In this document: in pieces, positions 1 to 7,681 of the stretch | Layout of the letters: each line of letters begins with the position of its first letter | How positions within the stretch are numbered: position 1 is the stretch's first letter | Assembly (NCBI GenBank): GCA_018658605.1 | Contig: JABHUV010000167.1 | Location: 1-9,959, forward strand | DNA from: Planctomycetaceae bacterium | GTDB taxonomy: Bacteria > Planctomycetota > Planctomycetia > Pirellulales > Pirellulaceae | Direction of reading: 5' to 3' | DNA: 9,959 nucleotides | Notes under the pieces: model-generated | What the model was told of the DNA's origin: nothing | The model's database searches: none | Seen by the model: the letters and a program-made list of their open reading frames with translations, nothing else | Program-made: the position numbers and the translations under genes

Positions 1-785
1 ATTCTTCGGAGCACTGCATCAGATCCACTTTGCAGACAAATATGTAAATGCGGAACGATCTTCGCTGCATGTTCACCGAGGACAGCGATCAGTTCACGTG
101 TAACTTCGGTGGCTTCAATGCTGGAAATGCGAATCCGGAAATCTCCAGGAAGCATAGCGATTTGCCGTGTGAGATCAGCCAGCCGAATCCATTGATCGCG
201 TGGTTTGCCGAAATTCCAATCCACTCCGTAATGCCCAATATGTACTCCGGTTAACACCAGTTCACGGTAGCCATTATCAATAAGCCGTCGAGCTTCATCG
301 AGAATGTGTTCAACCGGACGACTGGTGAGTTCTGGGCGTACATGCGGAATGATGCAGTAGCTACACCGCAATAAACATCCGTCTTGTATTTTGATATAGG
401 CACGATGGCGACTGCCAAAGTTTGAAATTCCTGTCGGAATATCAATCACGCCAAATCGCCCTAATATATCCGGTAATTCGCGTTTGTCAGTTACTACTTC
501 GACAACGTTAGGAAGTGCATGTACTTCTTCTGGTGCACGAGTGGCATAACATCCCATAACGACGATTCTGGAATCTGGGTTTTCGCGGGCTAACTGGCGA
601 ATGGCTTTGCGGCTCTTGGAATCCCCTTCGTTGGTAACGGTACATGTGTTTACGATGCACAGTTCCGCCGGCTCTTCACGAGGAACTTCGTTATATCCGA
701 CGAGTTCCAAGCCCTCGCGGATATACTGAGTCTCGTACTGGTTAAGTTTGCAGCCGAGGGTCAGAGTTTTGAGTTTTCCAGACAT
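1..785 (-). CDS. mtaB: tRNA t6A37 methylthiotransferase MtaB (partial, C-terminus beyond the left edge)
   Basis: A radical-SAM methylthiotransferase. MtaB-type enzymes add a methylthio group to N6-threonylcarbamoyladenosine at position 37 of ANN-decoding tRNAs, using two Fe-S clusters. The visible 261 residues start MSGKLKTLTLGCKLNQYET. The N-terminal MTTase domain shows its three cluster cysteines at C12, C48 (VNTCTVTNEGD) and C79 (VMGCYATR). The radical-SAM CX3CX2C motif is C137/C141/C144 (DGCLLRCSYCIIPHVRPE), followed by SRPVEHI and the HLHICLQSGSD motif near residue 247. The C-terminal part of the radical-SAM domain and the TRAM domain lie outside the window. Short spacing in TLGCKLNQYE favours MtaB over MiaB or RimO. 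The ATG at 785 is 18 bp after the clpS stop, so the two are probably one transcript. No Shine-Dalgarno is visible before it. Confidence 0.88.
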   Translation of the reverse strand, partial: MSGKLKTLTLGCKLNQYETQYIREGLELVGYNEVPREEPAELCIVNTCTVTNEGDSKSRKAIRQLARENPDSRIVVMGCYATRAPEEVHALPNVVEVVTDKRELPDILGRFGVIDIPTGISNFGSRHRAYIKIQDGCLLRCSYCIIPHVRPELTSRPVEHILDEARRLIDNGYRELVLTGVHIGHYGVDWNFGKPRDQWIRLADLTRQIAMLPGDFRIRISSIEATEVTRELIAVLGEHAAKIVPHLHICLQSGSDAVLRR

Positions 786-803
786 AATGTCTTGCCGTAT
801 TTG

Positions 804-1124
804 TTATTCTATTGGTTCAATGGTTGCTGACATGGAGCCTTGGCATTGTGAGACGAAGGGGTCGTTCCCAAAAGCATGGATTTGATCCCGTTTCAATTCG
901 GCATGTTCGAGCGTTGTTGTTAGGCAGACAGCTTTTCCATCTTCGTCCACTTTAGTAGCAATCGTAAAGCCCTTTTCTGGAGGAAATCCAAACAGTTCTT
1001 GCAGCATATCAATGACATAATCAAATGTGTGGTCTTCATCATTCCATAAGATGACATTGTAGCGTGGTTGTTGCTTGGGCCGAGTGTCGGTTGTGGGGGC
1101 GATTGTGGGGACAGTGTTCGACAT
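804..1124 (-). CDS. clpS: ATP-dependent Clp protease adaptor ClpS
   Basis: A 106-residue cytosolic adaptor that carries N-degron substrates to ClpA or ClpC with ClpP. After a loose N-terminal tail (residues 1-19, Thr/Pro rich) the core begins at PRYNVILWNDEDHTFDYVID. N28 and D29 match the E. coli residues N34 and D35 that hold the substrate alpha-amino group. The helix with FGFPPEKGF, the strand ATKVDEDGKAVC and the ending LKRDQIHAFGNDP follow in family order. The E. coli pocket residue H66 aligns to D60 here (VDEDGKA versus VHYQGKA), so part of the canonical recognition pocket is changed. The C-terminal GSMSATIEP is longer than in E. coli. It is first in a likely clpS-mtaB unit, and no Shine-Dalgarno precedes the ATG. 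The family call is secure; the binding specificity is not. Confidence 0.9.
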   Translation of the reverse strand: MSNTVPTIAPTTDTRPKQQPRYNVILWNDEDHTFDYVIDMLQELFGFPPEKGFTIATKVDEDGKAVCLTTTLEHAELKRDQIHAFGNDPFVSQCQGSMSATIEPIE

Positions 1125-1193
1125 GGGGGGAAAGAACGGCGGTGGGAAAATGGTGATTGTGGCAAGCTACAATAGCCGAGACTAAGCGAAGTT

Positions 1194-1199
1194 ATTATA
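1194..1199 (-). promoter_or_regulatory. Candidate -10 box for clpS-mtaB
   Basis: The minus strand reads TATAAT here, a perfect sigma-70 -10 hexamer inside CAATATAATAAC. It lies about 70 bp before the clpS ATG in the 201-bp divergent gap, which would give a leader of roughly 60 nt. No convincing -35 box is present at 16-18 bp; TTGTCT is only 11 bp upstream. The sequence is visible, the promoter role is inferred. Confidence 0.4.
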
Positions 1200-1313
1200 T
1201 TGTACGTTTCAGACAACGGGAATACTTGTAATATCCTCTGCTAAAACACTTGAATCAAAAGAATTGGTATTCCATCAGAAGTACAAGGTTGTTGTGACCG
1301 CACAAGGAAATAC

Positions 1314-1318
1314 GAGGA
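1314..1318 (+). promoter_or_regulatory. Ribosome binding site that selects the M20 start
   Basis: GAGGA sits 7 nt before the ATG at 1326 but only 1 nt before the ATG at 1320. Normal Shine-Dalgarno spacing therefore favours 1326. It is one of the few clear Shine-Dalgarno sites in the window. Confidence 0.55.
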
Positions 1319-1325
1319 AATGGCT

Positions 1326-2705
1326 ATGCAGGAAATAGAACAATATTTGACTGAGCATCGCGATCGTAATGAGAACGAATTGTTCGAGTTATTACGGATG
1401 GCTAGTGTCAGTACGGATAGTCAATATGCGGATGAAGTTGCCAAAGCTGGAAATTGGGTCGCCGGTCAATTTCAATCGATGGGTTTTACAACCGAGGTTG
1501 TTCAGACGAAAGGGCATCCGATTGTTTATGCGGAGACGCCCGCTGTCGCAGGAGCACCCGTGGTTTTGGTTTACGGTCATTACGATGTTCAGCCCCCAGA
1601 TCCACTCGACGAATGGATTTCACCACCTTTTGAACCAGTGGTTCGTGATGGTAATGTCGTGGCGCGTGGTGCTACGGACGATAAGGGTCAAATGTTGACT
1701 CACATCAAGAGCGCCCAAGCGTGGCTGGATACCGTTGGGGCGCTGCCGGTGCAGATAAAATATGTAATTGAAGGTGAAGAGGAATGCGGCAGTTCCAACT
1801 TGGTACCGTTTCTGGAGGAGTACCGTGACCGTTTAGCGTGTGATATAGCGGTTATTAGTGATACTAGCCAGTTCGCAAAAAATCAGCCGGCGATTACTTA
1901 CGGTTTAAAAGGGATCGTCTATTTCGAAGTCTTCTTGGAAGGTCCTAAGCAAGATTTGCATTCTGGTACCTTTGGCGGGTCAGTTTACAATCCACTCAAC
2001 GCGCTGACTCGGATGCTCGGTGCACTTGTGGATGATCAGGGGAGGATTCAAATTTCGGGATTTTATGACGACGTTGTTGAGTTAGAACAACGTGAAAGAG
2101 ATCAGTTTGCGGCCTTACCGTTTAATGAACAGCAGTTCAAGGATAAGGTTGGCGTGGACACGGTGCACGGCGAAGCGGGTTACACAACCCTTGAACGTCG
2201 CTGGGGTCGCCCAACGTTGGATATCAATGGAATCTGGGGTGGCTATCAAGGCGAAGGAGCCAAGACGGTGCTGCCAGGAAAAAGTGGTGCTAAGTTTAGT
2301 TGCCGCTTGGTTCCGAACCAAGATCCTGAAAAAATTGGTGCAGCGATTGAGAAAACATTACGGGATTTAGTGCCGGACGGAATTCGTATGAAAGTCAAGC
2401 ATCACCATGGAGCACCTGGCGTGGTAGTCGATTTAGATAGTCCTTATATGGCCGCTGCCGCTAGTGCAATCGAGCAAGGGTTTGGTGTCGCACCAGTATT
2501 TATTCGTGAAGGCGGCTCGATTCCAGTCGTTACTGTCTTACGTGAATTGCTAGGAGTCGATACGTTATTATTAGGGTGGGGATTAGACGATGATAATACA
2601 CATGGGCCTAACGAAAAGTTTTCACTAGAAGATTTTTACCGTGGGACTAAAGCGAGTGCGAGCTTGTGGCAAGAAATAAGTAACATTAAAAGAGCAGTCG
2701 AATAG
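1326..2705 (+). CDS. M20 family di-zinc metallopeptidase (dipeptidase / carboxypeptidase type)
   Basis: A 459-residue cytosolic M20 peptidase of the carnosinase/CNDP2-like group, which cleaves dipeptides or the last residue of short peptides. Metal-site residues are in family order: H85 and catalytic-helper D87 (YGHYDVQPP), bridging D118 (ARGATDDKG), catalytic E152 and ligand E153 (EGEEECGSS), D179 (ISDTSQ) and H426 (DNTHGPNEKF). The dimerisation-domain histidine H212 is in DLHSGTFGG. There is no signal peptide. The start at 1326 is chosen from GAGGA 7 nt upstream; an ATG at 1320 would add Met-Ala. It is divergent from clpS and followed 91 bp later by serS on the same strand, with no strong terminator between them. 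The exact substrate cannot be read from sequence; an acyl-amino-acid deacylase role is possible but less likely given the CNDP2-like motifs. Confidence 0.9.
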   Translation: MQEIEQYLTEHRDRNENELFELLRMASVSTDSQYADEVAKAGNWVAGQFQSMGFTTEVVQTKGHPIVYAETPAVAGAPVVLVYGHYDVQPPDPLDEWISPPFEPVVRDGNVVARGATDDKGQMLTHIKSAQAWLDTVGALPVQIKYVIEGEEECGSSNLVPFLEEYRDRLACDIAVISDTSQFAKNQPAITYGLKGIVYFEVFLEGPKQDLHSGTFGGSVYNPLNALTRMLGALVDDQGRIQISGFYDDVVELEQRERDQFAALPFNEQQFKDKVGVDTVHGEAGYTTLERRWGRPTLDINGIWGGYQGEGAKTVLPGKSGAKFSCRLVPNQDPEKIGAAIEKTLRDLVPDGIRMKVKHHHGAPGVVVDLDSPYMAAAASAIEQGFGVAPVFIREGGSIPVVTVLRELLGVDTLLLGWGLDDDNTHGPNEKFSLEDFYRGTKASASLWQEISNIKRAVE

Positions 2706-2796
2706 AATCGTGCGGAATTTAGTGAGCTTAGGCTAGAAGTGTTCCTAACGATAAATACAAAATTGCAAGAGCCGGAGAGCCAGGGAAGAGTGATTG

Positions 2797-4077
2797 ATGC
2801 TTGATCGAAAATTCATTGTAGAAAACGCTGCGGATGTCGCTAAAAATTGTGAACTGCGGGGAGCCACCGCGGATGTACCATTGTTGGTGGAGCTCGAGGC
2901 ACAGCGTCGCCAATTATTAATCGAGGTTGAATCGCTGAACCGTCAAGCCAATGAAGTTTCAAAGACCATTGGGCAGGCTAGTTCTGATGAAGAACGTGAG
3001 CAGCGTAAGGCTGAAGGGCGGGATTTGCGGTCAGCGAAAGACGATTGCCAGCGGGCACATGACGACTTAGAGAGTCAAATCGCAGAGCTGCAGTCACAAA
3101 TACCCAACATGACGCATCCCGCAGCGCCGATTGGTGAAGATGATAAGTCAAACCTAGAAATTCGTCGCGGCCAGTACGAACCAGCCAAGTTGGACTTTGA
3201 TATTTTGGATCATGTTGAGTTGGGCGACAAACATGACATGATCGACTTTGAAGCAGGGGCTCGTATTGCCGGTCATGGATTTTACTTCTTAAGAAATGAC
3301 GGAGTGTTGTTGGAACTTGCCTTGCAGCAATACGCCGTAAATTATTTAGTGAAAAATGGTTTTACGCCTGTAATTACGCCTGACCTCGCTTACTCAGAAA
3401 TTTTGCATGGCACGGGCTATATACCACGTGGACCAGAGACGCAAATCTATAGCATTGAAAACTCCAACCTTAATTTGGTGGCGACCGCAGAAATACCGCT
3501 TGGCGGCATGATGGCGGGACAAACCATTGATAGCGCATCGTTGCCGATGAAGGTGTGCGGAATCAGTCATTGTTTCCGCACAGAGGCTGGGGCTGCGGGC
3601 CGAGCTACACGTGGGCTCTATCGCGTTCATCAGTTTACGAAAATTGAGATGTTTGCCTTCACGCTGCCGGAACAAAGTAGTGACATGCTGGAACAGTTTT
3701 GTCAGATTGAATGTGAAATTTTTGACAACTTGGAGATCCCATATCGAGTGGTCGATACGGCCACCGGCGACCTAGGTGGTCCCGCATATCGAAAGTATGA
3801 CCTCGAAGCGTGGATGCCTGGACGCGGCGATGGTGGTGAATGGGGCGAAGTGACTAGCACATCAAATTGTACGGACTTCCAAGCACGCCGACTCAATGCT
3901 CGCTATAAAATCAAAGGTGAAAAAGGGACTAAGTTTTTGCATACTCTCAACGGTACAGCAATTGCGATTAGCCGTGCGATGATCGCCGTCATGGAAAATC
4001 ATCAGCGAGCCGATGGAACGATTGTTGTTCCCAAAGTATTGCATGGCTTAATGGGCAAAGAAGTGATCGGCGTTTAA
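2797..4077 (+). CDS. serS: Serine--tRNA ligase (seryl-tRNA synthetase)
   Basis: A class II aminoacyl-tRNA synthetase that charges tRNA-Ser, and tRNA-Sec where present, in the cytosol. Its 426 residues are a normal bacterial length. It opens MLDRKFIVENAADV. The N-terminal coiled-coil arm that grips the tRNA extra arm spans about residues 30-105 and is rich in Glu, Arg and Gln. The catalytic domain shows GHGFYFLRNDGVLLELAL, the serine-binding TAE at 230-232, motif 2 CFRTEAGAAGRATRGLYRVH (R261, E263) and motif 3 NGTAIAISRAMIAVMENHQ (R393). The ATG at 2797 is chosen over the in-frame TTG at 2794 because TGA lies directly before that TTG, AGGGA (2782-2786) is 10 nt before the ATG, and family members start this way. 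It may share a transcript with the upstream peptidase, and it converges on the phosphohexomutase gene with a 51-bp gap. Confidence 0.97.
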   Translation: MLDRKFIVENAADVAKNCELRGATADVPLLVELEAQRRQLLIEVESLNRQANEVSKTIGQASSDEEREQRKAEGRDLRSAKDDCQRAHDDLESQIAELQSQIPNMTHPAAPIGEDDKSNLEIRRGQYEPAKLDFDILDHVELGDKHDMIDFEAGARIAGHGFYFLRNDGVLLELALQQYAVNYLVKNGFTPVITPDLAYSEILHGTGYIPRGPETQIYSIENSNLNLVATAEIPLGGMMAGQTIDSASLPMKVCGISHCFRTEAGAAGRATRGLYRVHQFTKIEMFAFTLPEQSSDMLEQFCQIECEIFDNLEIPYRVVDTATGDLGGPAYRKYDLEAWMPGRGDGGEWGEVTSTSNCTDFQARRLNARYKIKGEKGTKFLHTLNGTAIAISRAMIAVMENHQRADGTIVVPKVLHGLMGKEVIGV

Positions 4078-4128
4078 TCGGTTTTACCGCGCTGAAATTA
4101 TTGCAACCAACACCGCGAAGAAATATGG

Positions 4129-5505
4129 CTATCCGTTGTCTCTTTCGATTGCTTCGGTAGCCTGCTGACACAATTCTTGAGCCGCTATAAGTGTGCTGGC
4201 TTCTGCAATGGCGCGGATAATGGGTTCCGTGTTGCTTGGCCGTATCAGTAGCCATGGCCCCTCGGGCCAGCGTAGCTTTAGGCCGTCCGTGAAATCGGGT
4301 TCGGCCGTGGGAAACCGATTTGGTAAGGCTGCAAGAATCGCTTGCATAGGATGGTTACCAACTTGGATACTGGTCTTGTGGATGTGACATTTCGGTAGCG
4401 AAGCAGTAGCGGCACTCAGCGTTTGTTGCCGATTTGCCAGTAAATCTAATACACGGACCATGCCAACGAAACTGTCGCGAATAAATCCTACCTGAGGGTC
4501 GATGGGACCTCCATTTCCTTCGCCTCCGAAAATTGCATCCGTCGCTATCATTTTGTCCACGACGTTGGCTTCACCTACGGCTGATTCATGGCAATGGCAG
4601 TTATGTACAGCGGCTATTTGGTGATTGATGGAACTTGTAGCGCAGTTGATGACAACGTTGCCGGGATTACTTGCTAGGCATTGTTCTAGGCAAAGTGCAA
4701 TTGTGTATTCTTCGCCAATATAAACTCCTTGTTCGTCAATAAGTGCTAGGCGATCCGCGTCTGGGTCTTGGCAAAATCCAAGGTCGCAACCCATGGTTTG
4801 TACTTGCGAGGCAATGTTGACTAAATTGTCGGCGGTTGGTTCAGGTGGATGGGCAAATCGACCGTTGGGCAAGTCGCCGATTGTGATGGTTTGACATCCT
4901 AATTCAGCTAACAATTGTTTGCCTAAAATGGATCCAGCGCCGTGATTACTGTCTAGTAATACTTTGAAATTCTGGTTTCTTATTGCTGCTGCATCGACGG
5001 TTGCTAGTAGTTTCTCAATATGTATTGCATGTGGGTCCGACATCGTTGCTGAGTCGATCTCAAATGATTCATTGTTTTGTGGCGTGTCTGGTGTCAGGCT
5101 CGAGTGAAAAAATTTGAGGACTTGGTCACCTTGGGATTGATTGAGGATGCGGCCTACGGGGCTATAGAGTTTCAAGCCGTTGTAAGGTGCTGGGTTATGA
5201 CTGGCTGTGATTTGCAGGCCACCGGCGGCTTGTTGTTCTCGAATTTGTATACCGACGGTAGGCGTCGCCATAATACCCCCATCGATGCTACTGCGCCCGT
5301 AAGAGGCGACGACGGACTTTATCTGCTTCAATATGGTTGATCCGCTTTCGCGGCCATCGCGGCTAGTGACGATGGGGCCAGTGAACCCCGCGTTGTCGAG
5401 GAAGCGCAAGTAGGCGGCGGTATAGTTTTGGATCAGTTCAGGAGTTAGACTTTCTCCGACGATTCCTCGCAGACCACTAACGCTAATAATTGGTTTTTCT
5501 GACAT
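4129..5505 (-). CDS. glmM: Alpha-D-phosphohexomutase, probably phosphoglucosamine mutase (GlmM-like)
   Basis: A phosphohexomutase of 458 residues, probably converting glucosamine-6-phosphate to glucosamine-1-phosphate on the route to UDP-GlcNAc. Domain 1 has SVSGLRGIVGESLTPE and the phosphoserine loop ITASHNPAPYNGLK with S102, the same number as in E. coli GlmM. The Mg loop is QDPDADRLALID (D247, D249, D251). The sugar-specificity loop is GGEGNGGPI (E329, N331) and the phosphate-binding loop RPSNTEPIIRAI (R422). The last two differ from E. coli GlmM (GGEQSGH, RKSGTEP) and resemble archaeal-type GlmM or PGM/PMM enzymes, so the substrate is less sure than the fold. The start at 5505 is chosen because MSEKPIISVSG matches family N-termini. 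The frame stays open to 5604, with other ATGs at 5553 and 5604, but that extension looks non-homologous. It is divergent from the phosphatase gene. Confidence 0.8.
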   Translation of the reverse strand: MSEKPIISVSGLRGIVGESLTPELIQNYTAAYLRFLDNAGFTGPIVTSRDGRESGSTILKQIKSVVASYGRSSIDGGIMATPTVGIQIREQQAAGGLQITASHNPAPYNGLKLYSPVGRILNQSQGDQVLKFFHSSLTPDTPQNNESFEIDSATMSDPHAIHIEKLLATVDAAAIRNQNFKVLLDSNHGAGSILGKQLLAELGCQTITIGDLPNGRFAHPPEPTADNLVNIASQVQTMGCDLGFCQDPDADRLALIDEQGVYIGEEYTIALCLEQCLASNPGNVVINCATSSINHQIAAVHNCHCHESAVGEANVVDKMIATDAIFGGEGNGGPIDPQVGFIRDSFVGMVRVLDLLANRQQTLSAATASLPKCHIHKTSIQVGNHPMQAILAALPNRFPTAEPDFTDGLKLRWPEGPWLLIRPSNTEPIIRAIAEASTLIAAQELCQQATEAIERDNG

Positions 5506-5766
5506 GTCGCCATCATAATAACTGAACGACAGATACGAAACACTGATATCCATTTGCCCGCTTGTACCTCGCTGAGATCGGCTAGTCGTCGGCGGCAGAG
5601 TCAACTCACATGATTTGCAAATTGCCCAAAAACTGGCAGCTTCTTGTGACGCATGAGGATGAACTTAGTGATCATAACGTCCCCAAAAGCTGTTGTCGTG
5701 TATAGATATTTTTCTTTCTGTGTTATCATTTCGCGTGAGATGTAATGGCGTGAACGTAATGGCTTA

Positions 5767-6348
5767 ATGGTCAAAGGTTTTAAGAACAATATGAATGTAT
5801 TGAAATGGCTAGGTGCGCGGATTATCTTTATTCCAACGTTGGCTTGGAATGTGCTGCTCGGCAAAGTATTACGAATTCGCCATTGGTGGGACTTTATTGA
5901 CGACCAAGTGATCGTTGGCGCGTTTCCTTTTTGGTTTGATGTGGCCGCTATGTCTGAGGACGGTGTACAAGCGGTCGTAAATACGTGCAATGAATATGGT
6001 GGTCCTGTTAAGCAATACGACCATTTTGGAATTGAGCAGTTGCGTGTTCCGACAATTGACTTCACCGCGCCTTCTTTAGATAGCATTCAACGTGGAGTGG
6101 CGTTTATTCAACAGCACGTAGAACAAGGTCATAATGTGTATGTGCACTGCAAAGCTGGGCGAGGTCGCAGCGCGACTGTGGCTCTATGTTGGTTAATGGC
6201 TCATCGTGATATGAACCCTGACCAAGCTCAAGAACATCTGCTTTCCAAAAGACCGCATGTGCACTCGACGTTACCTGCTCGTACAGTTGTGAAGCAGTAT
6301 TGGAGTACACTGCAGGATAATAACGAGCAAGTTTCTACAGAAGATTAA
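5767..6348 (+). CDS. PTPMT1-like dual-specificity phosphatase, probable phosphatidylglycerophosphate phosphatase
   Basis: A 193-residue cysteine phosphatase resembling mammalian mitochondrial PTPMT1, which dephosphorylates phosphatidylglycerol-phosphate in phosphatidylglycerol and cardiolipin synthesis. The P-loop is VHCKAGRGRSATVALCWL, with nucleophile C128 and R134 in HCX5R. The likely general acid is D98 in RVPTIDFTAPSLDSI. Upstream ARIIFIPTLAWNVLLGKV, the IDDQVIVGAFPF strand and the NEYGGP loop parallel PTPMT1 (FYPTLLY, ID-VLLGALP, NEEYE). The hydrophobic N-terminal stretch around residues 15-32 may touch the membrane. From memory, a mammalian-type PGP phosphatase has been described in Rhodopirellula baltica, which supports the call. 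ATG 5767 is used; ATG 5791 is possible. Neither has a clear Shine-Dalgarno. The stop overlaps the sufS stop. A protein-tyrosine phosphatase role is the alternative. Confidence 0.8.
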   Translation: MVKGFKNNMNVLKWLGARIIFIPTLAWNVLLGKVLRIRHWWDFIDDQVIVGAFPFWFDVAAMSEDGVQAVVNTCNEYGGPVKQYDHFGIEQLRVPTIDFTAPSLDSIQRGVAFIQQHVEQGHNVYVHCKAGRGRSATVALCWLMAHRDMNPDQAQEHLLSKRPHVHSTLPARTVVKQYWSTLQDNNEQVSTED

Positions 6349-7568
6349 CAAAATAGCGAAATTGCTTTATTAACTGCTGTCGTCAAAGCCTGTACGTCCT
6401 CAGCGGTATTATAGAGATAGAAGCTCGCTCGAGCGCTAGCAGGCACCCCGAGTCGTTGGTGGAGCGGCATGGCACAGTGATGCCCAGCACGGATTGCAAC
6501 GCCTTGATTATCTAATGCGTGGGTTAAATCATGGGGATGCAATCCATCAATCGTAAAACTGACAATGCCAGATTTTTGGTCTGGCGTTGGACCGTGAATT
6601 TTCACTTGGGGTATTTCGGAAAATTGTTGATGCGTTAATTTGACGAGTGATTCAATATGTTGGCTGATGGATTCCAAGCCGATGTTTTGTAAGTAATCAA
6701 TGGCTGTTGGAAATGCGAGGACGGGTGAAATGGGCGGAGTACCTGCTTCAAATTTTGCTGGAAGGTCGGCTAGCTTGAAATCGTCTTGAGTAACAATATC
6801 GATCATACTACCGCCGCCTAAAAACGGAGGCATGCTTTCTAGCAGGTGTTGTTTACCGTAGAGGATACCGATGCCGGAAGGACCTAGCATTTTGTGAGCA
6901 CTAAATGCTAGGAAGTCGGCGTCGAGTTGTTGGACATCGATGCTTTGATGCGGGGCTGCTTGTGCGGCATCGACCATCACAATCGCGTTTACATCGTGTG
7001 CGGTAGTGATGATCTCAGCGGTTGGAGTGATGGAACCGAGCACATTTGAGCACATCGTAAACGCGACTACTTTTGTTTTTTCGTTAAGTAAGCTAGTGTA
7101 ATGCTCCATATCGATTTGGCCATCATCGGTTACGTTGGCCCAGCGGATAACGGCGCCCCTGCGTTGGGCGACTTGTTGCCAAGGTACAATATTGGAATGG
7201 TGCTCTAGCTGGGTTAGAACGATTTCATCACCGGCAGAGATGTTGTTTTCTGACCAGCTGCGTGCCACCAAGTTAATCCCCGCGGTGGTACCCTGAGTGA
7301 AAACGATTTCCTTGGAACTTTGGGCGCCGACGAATTTGGTTACACAGTCACGAGCTTCTTCATAAAGCGTAGTACTTTCGTCACTCAACCAATGGGCGCC
7401 ACGGTGGACGTTAGCATAGACAGTACTATCGATGCGACTGAGAGCATCAATCACAACTTGCGGTTTTTGAGCGGATGCAGCGGTATCTAAGTAGACTAAC
7501 GGTTTGTCACCGTGCACGACTTGCTGTAGCACAGGAAAATCGGATTTGAGTTGTTGGGCGTCAAACAT
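6345..7568 (-). CDS. sufS: SufS-type cysteine desulfurase
   Basis: A PLP enzyme that removes sulfur from cysteine as an enzyme persulfide, feeding Fe-S cluster assembly or tRNA thiolation. The 407 residues match the normal length of group II desulfurases. Visible marks are YLDTAASAQKP, HRGAHWLSDEST, FTQGTTAGINLVA, HH at 123-124 (LEHHSNIVPW), D200/Q203 stacking on and binding PLP (VDAAQAAPH), the PLP lysine K226 (FSAHKMLGPSGIGILYG) and the acceptor C365 (IRAGHHCAMPLHQRLG). The short RAGHHCAMP lobe is SufS-type rather than IscS-type. No SufB, SufC, SufD, SufE or SufU gene is next to it, so its sulfur acceptor is unknown; it follows the RNase HII-like gene by 113 bp. The ATG at 7568 fits family N-termini and has no Shine-Dalgarno. 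Selenocysteine lyase or CsdA-like activity is possible. Confidence 0.93.
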   Translation of the reverse strand: MFDAQQLKSDFPVLQQVVHGDKPLVYLDTAASAQKPQVVIDALSRIDSTVYANVHRGAHWLSDESTTLYEEARDCVTKFVGAQSSKEIVFTQGTTAGINLVARSWSENNISAGDEIVLTQLEHHSNIVPWQQVAQRRGAVIRWANVTDDGQIDMEHYTSLLNEKTKVVAFTMCSNVLGSITPTAEIITTAHDVNAIVMVDAAQAAPHQSIDVQQLDADFLAFSAHKMLGPSGIGILYGKQHLLESMPPFLGGGSMIDIVTQDDFKLADLPAKFEAGTPPISPVLAFPTAIDYLQNIGLESISQHIESLVKLTHQQFSEIPQVKIHGPTPDQKSGIVSFTIDGLHPHDLTHALDNQGVAIRAGHHCAMPLHQRLGVPASARASFYLYNTAEDVQALTTAVNKAISLFC

Positions 7569-7681
7569 ATCGTCGGCCGTTGGAAGAGGTTGGCGTGTTA
7601 CCGCTGAATATTTATTTAGTCTAAGCCTAAAAGTGCATTTCTGGTATGCCTAACGTGATCGTGGAATAGACAGCAATATTT

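Noticed and set aside
920..1216. 98-codon minus-strand frame over clpS
   Set aside because: It is out of frame with ClpS, which has recognisable residues throughout; the upstream part has no homology-like pattern.
2728..2748. TTAGG...CCTAA inverted repeat between the M20 gene and serS
   Set aside because: A 5-bp stem with an 11-nt loop and no T-run does not support a terminator or riboswitch; no T-box features are visible before serS.
4079..4089. CGGT-TTT-ACCG hairpin after serS as a terminator
   Set aside because: A 4-bp stem with no following T-run is too weak; it may be chance.
5506..5604. 33-residue N-terminal extension of the phosphohexomutase
   Set aside because: Family members begin just before the SGLRGIVG motif, and the extension is Ser/Thr/Tyr-rich without a signal peptide pattern. 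A start at 5553 cannot be fully excluded.
5506..5766. Promoters in the divergent gap between the phosphohexomutase and phosphatase genes
   Set aside because: TTGACT on the minus strand and TATAGA/TTATCA on the plus strand are present but none is paired with a partner box at 16-18 bp, so no promoter is called.
5601..6086. 161-codon open frame on the minus strand opposite the phosphatase gene
   Set aside because: It lies antisense to a gene with a clear HCX5R active site, its translation has no family features, and its end falls in the phosphohexomutase upstream region.
7615..7631. TTTAG-N7-CTAAA inverted repeat before sufS
   Set aside because: It is only 5 bp and AT-rich, with no partner elsewhere and no clear position relative to a promoter.
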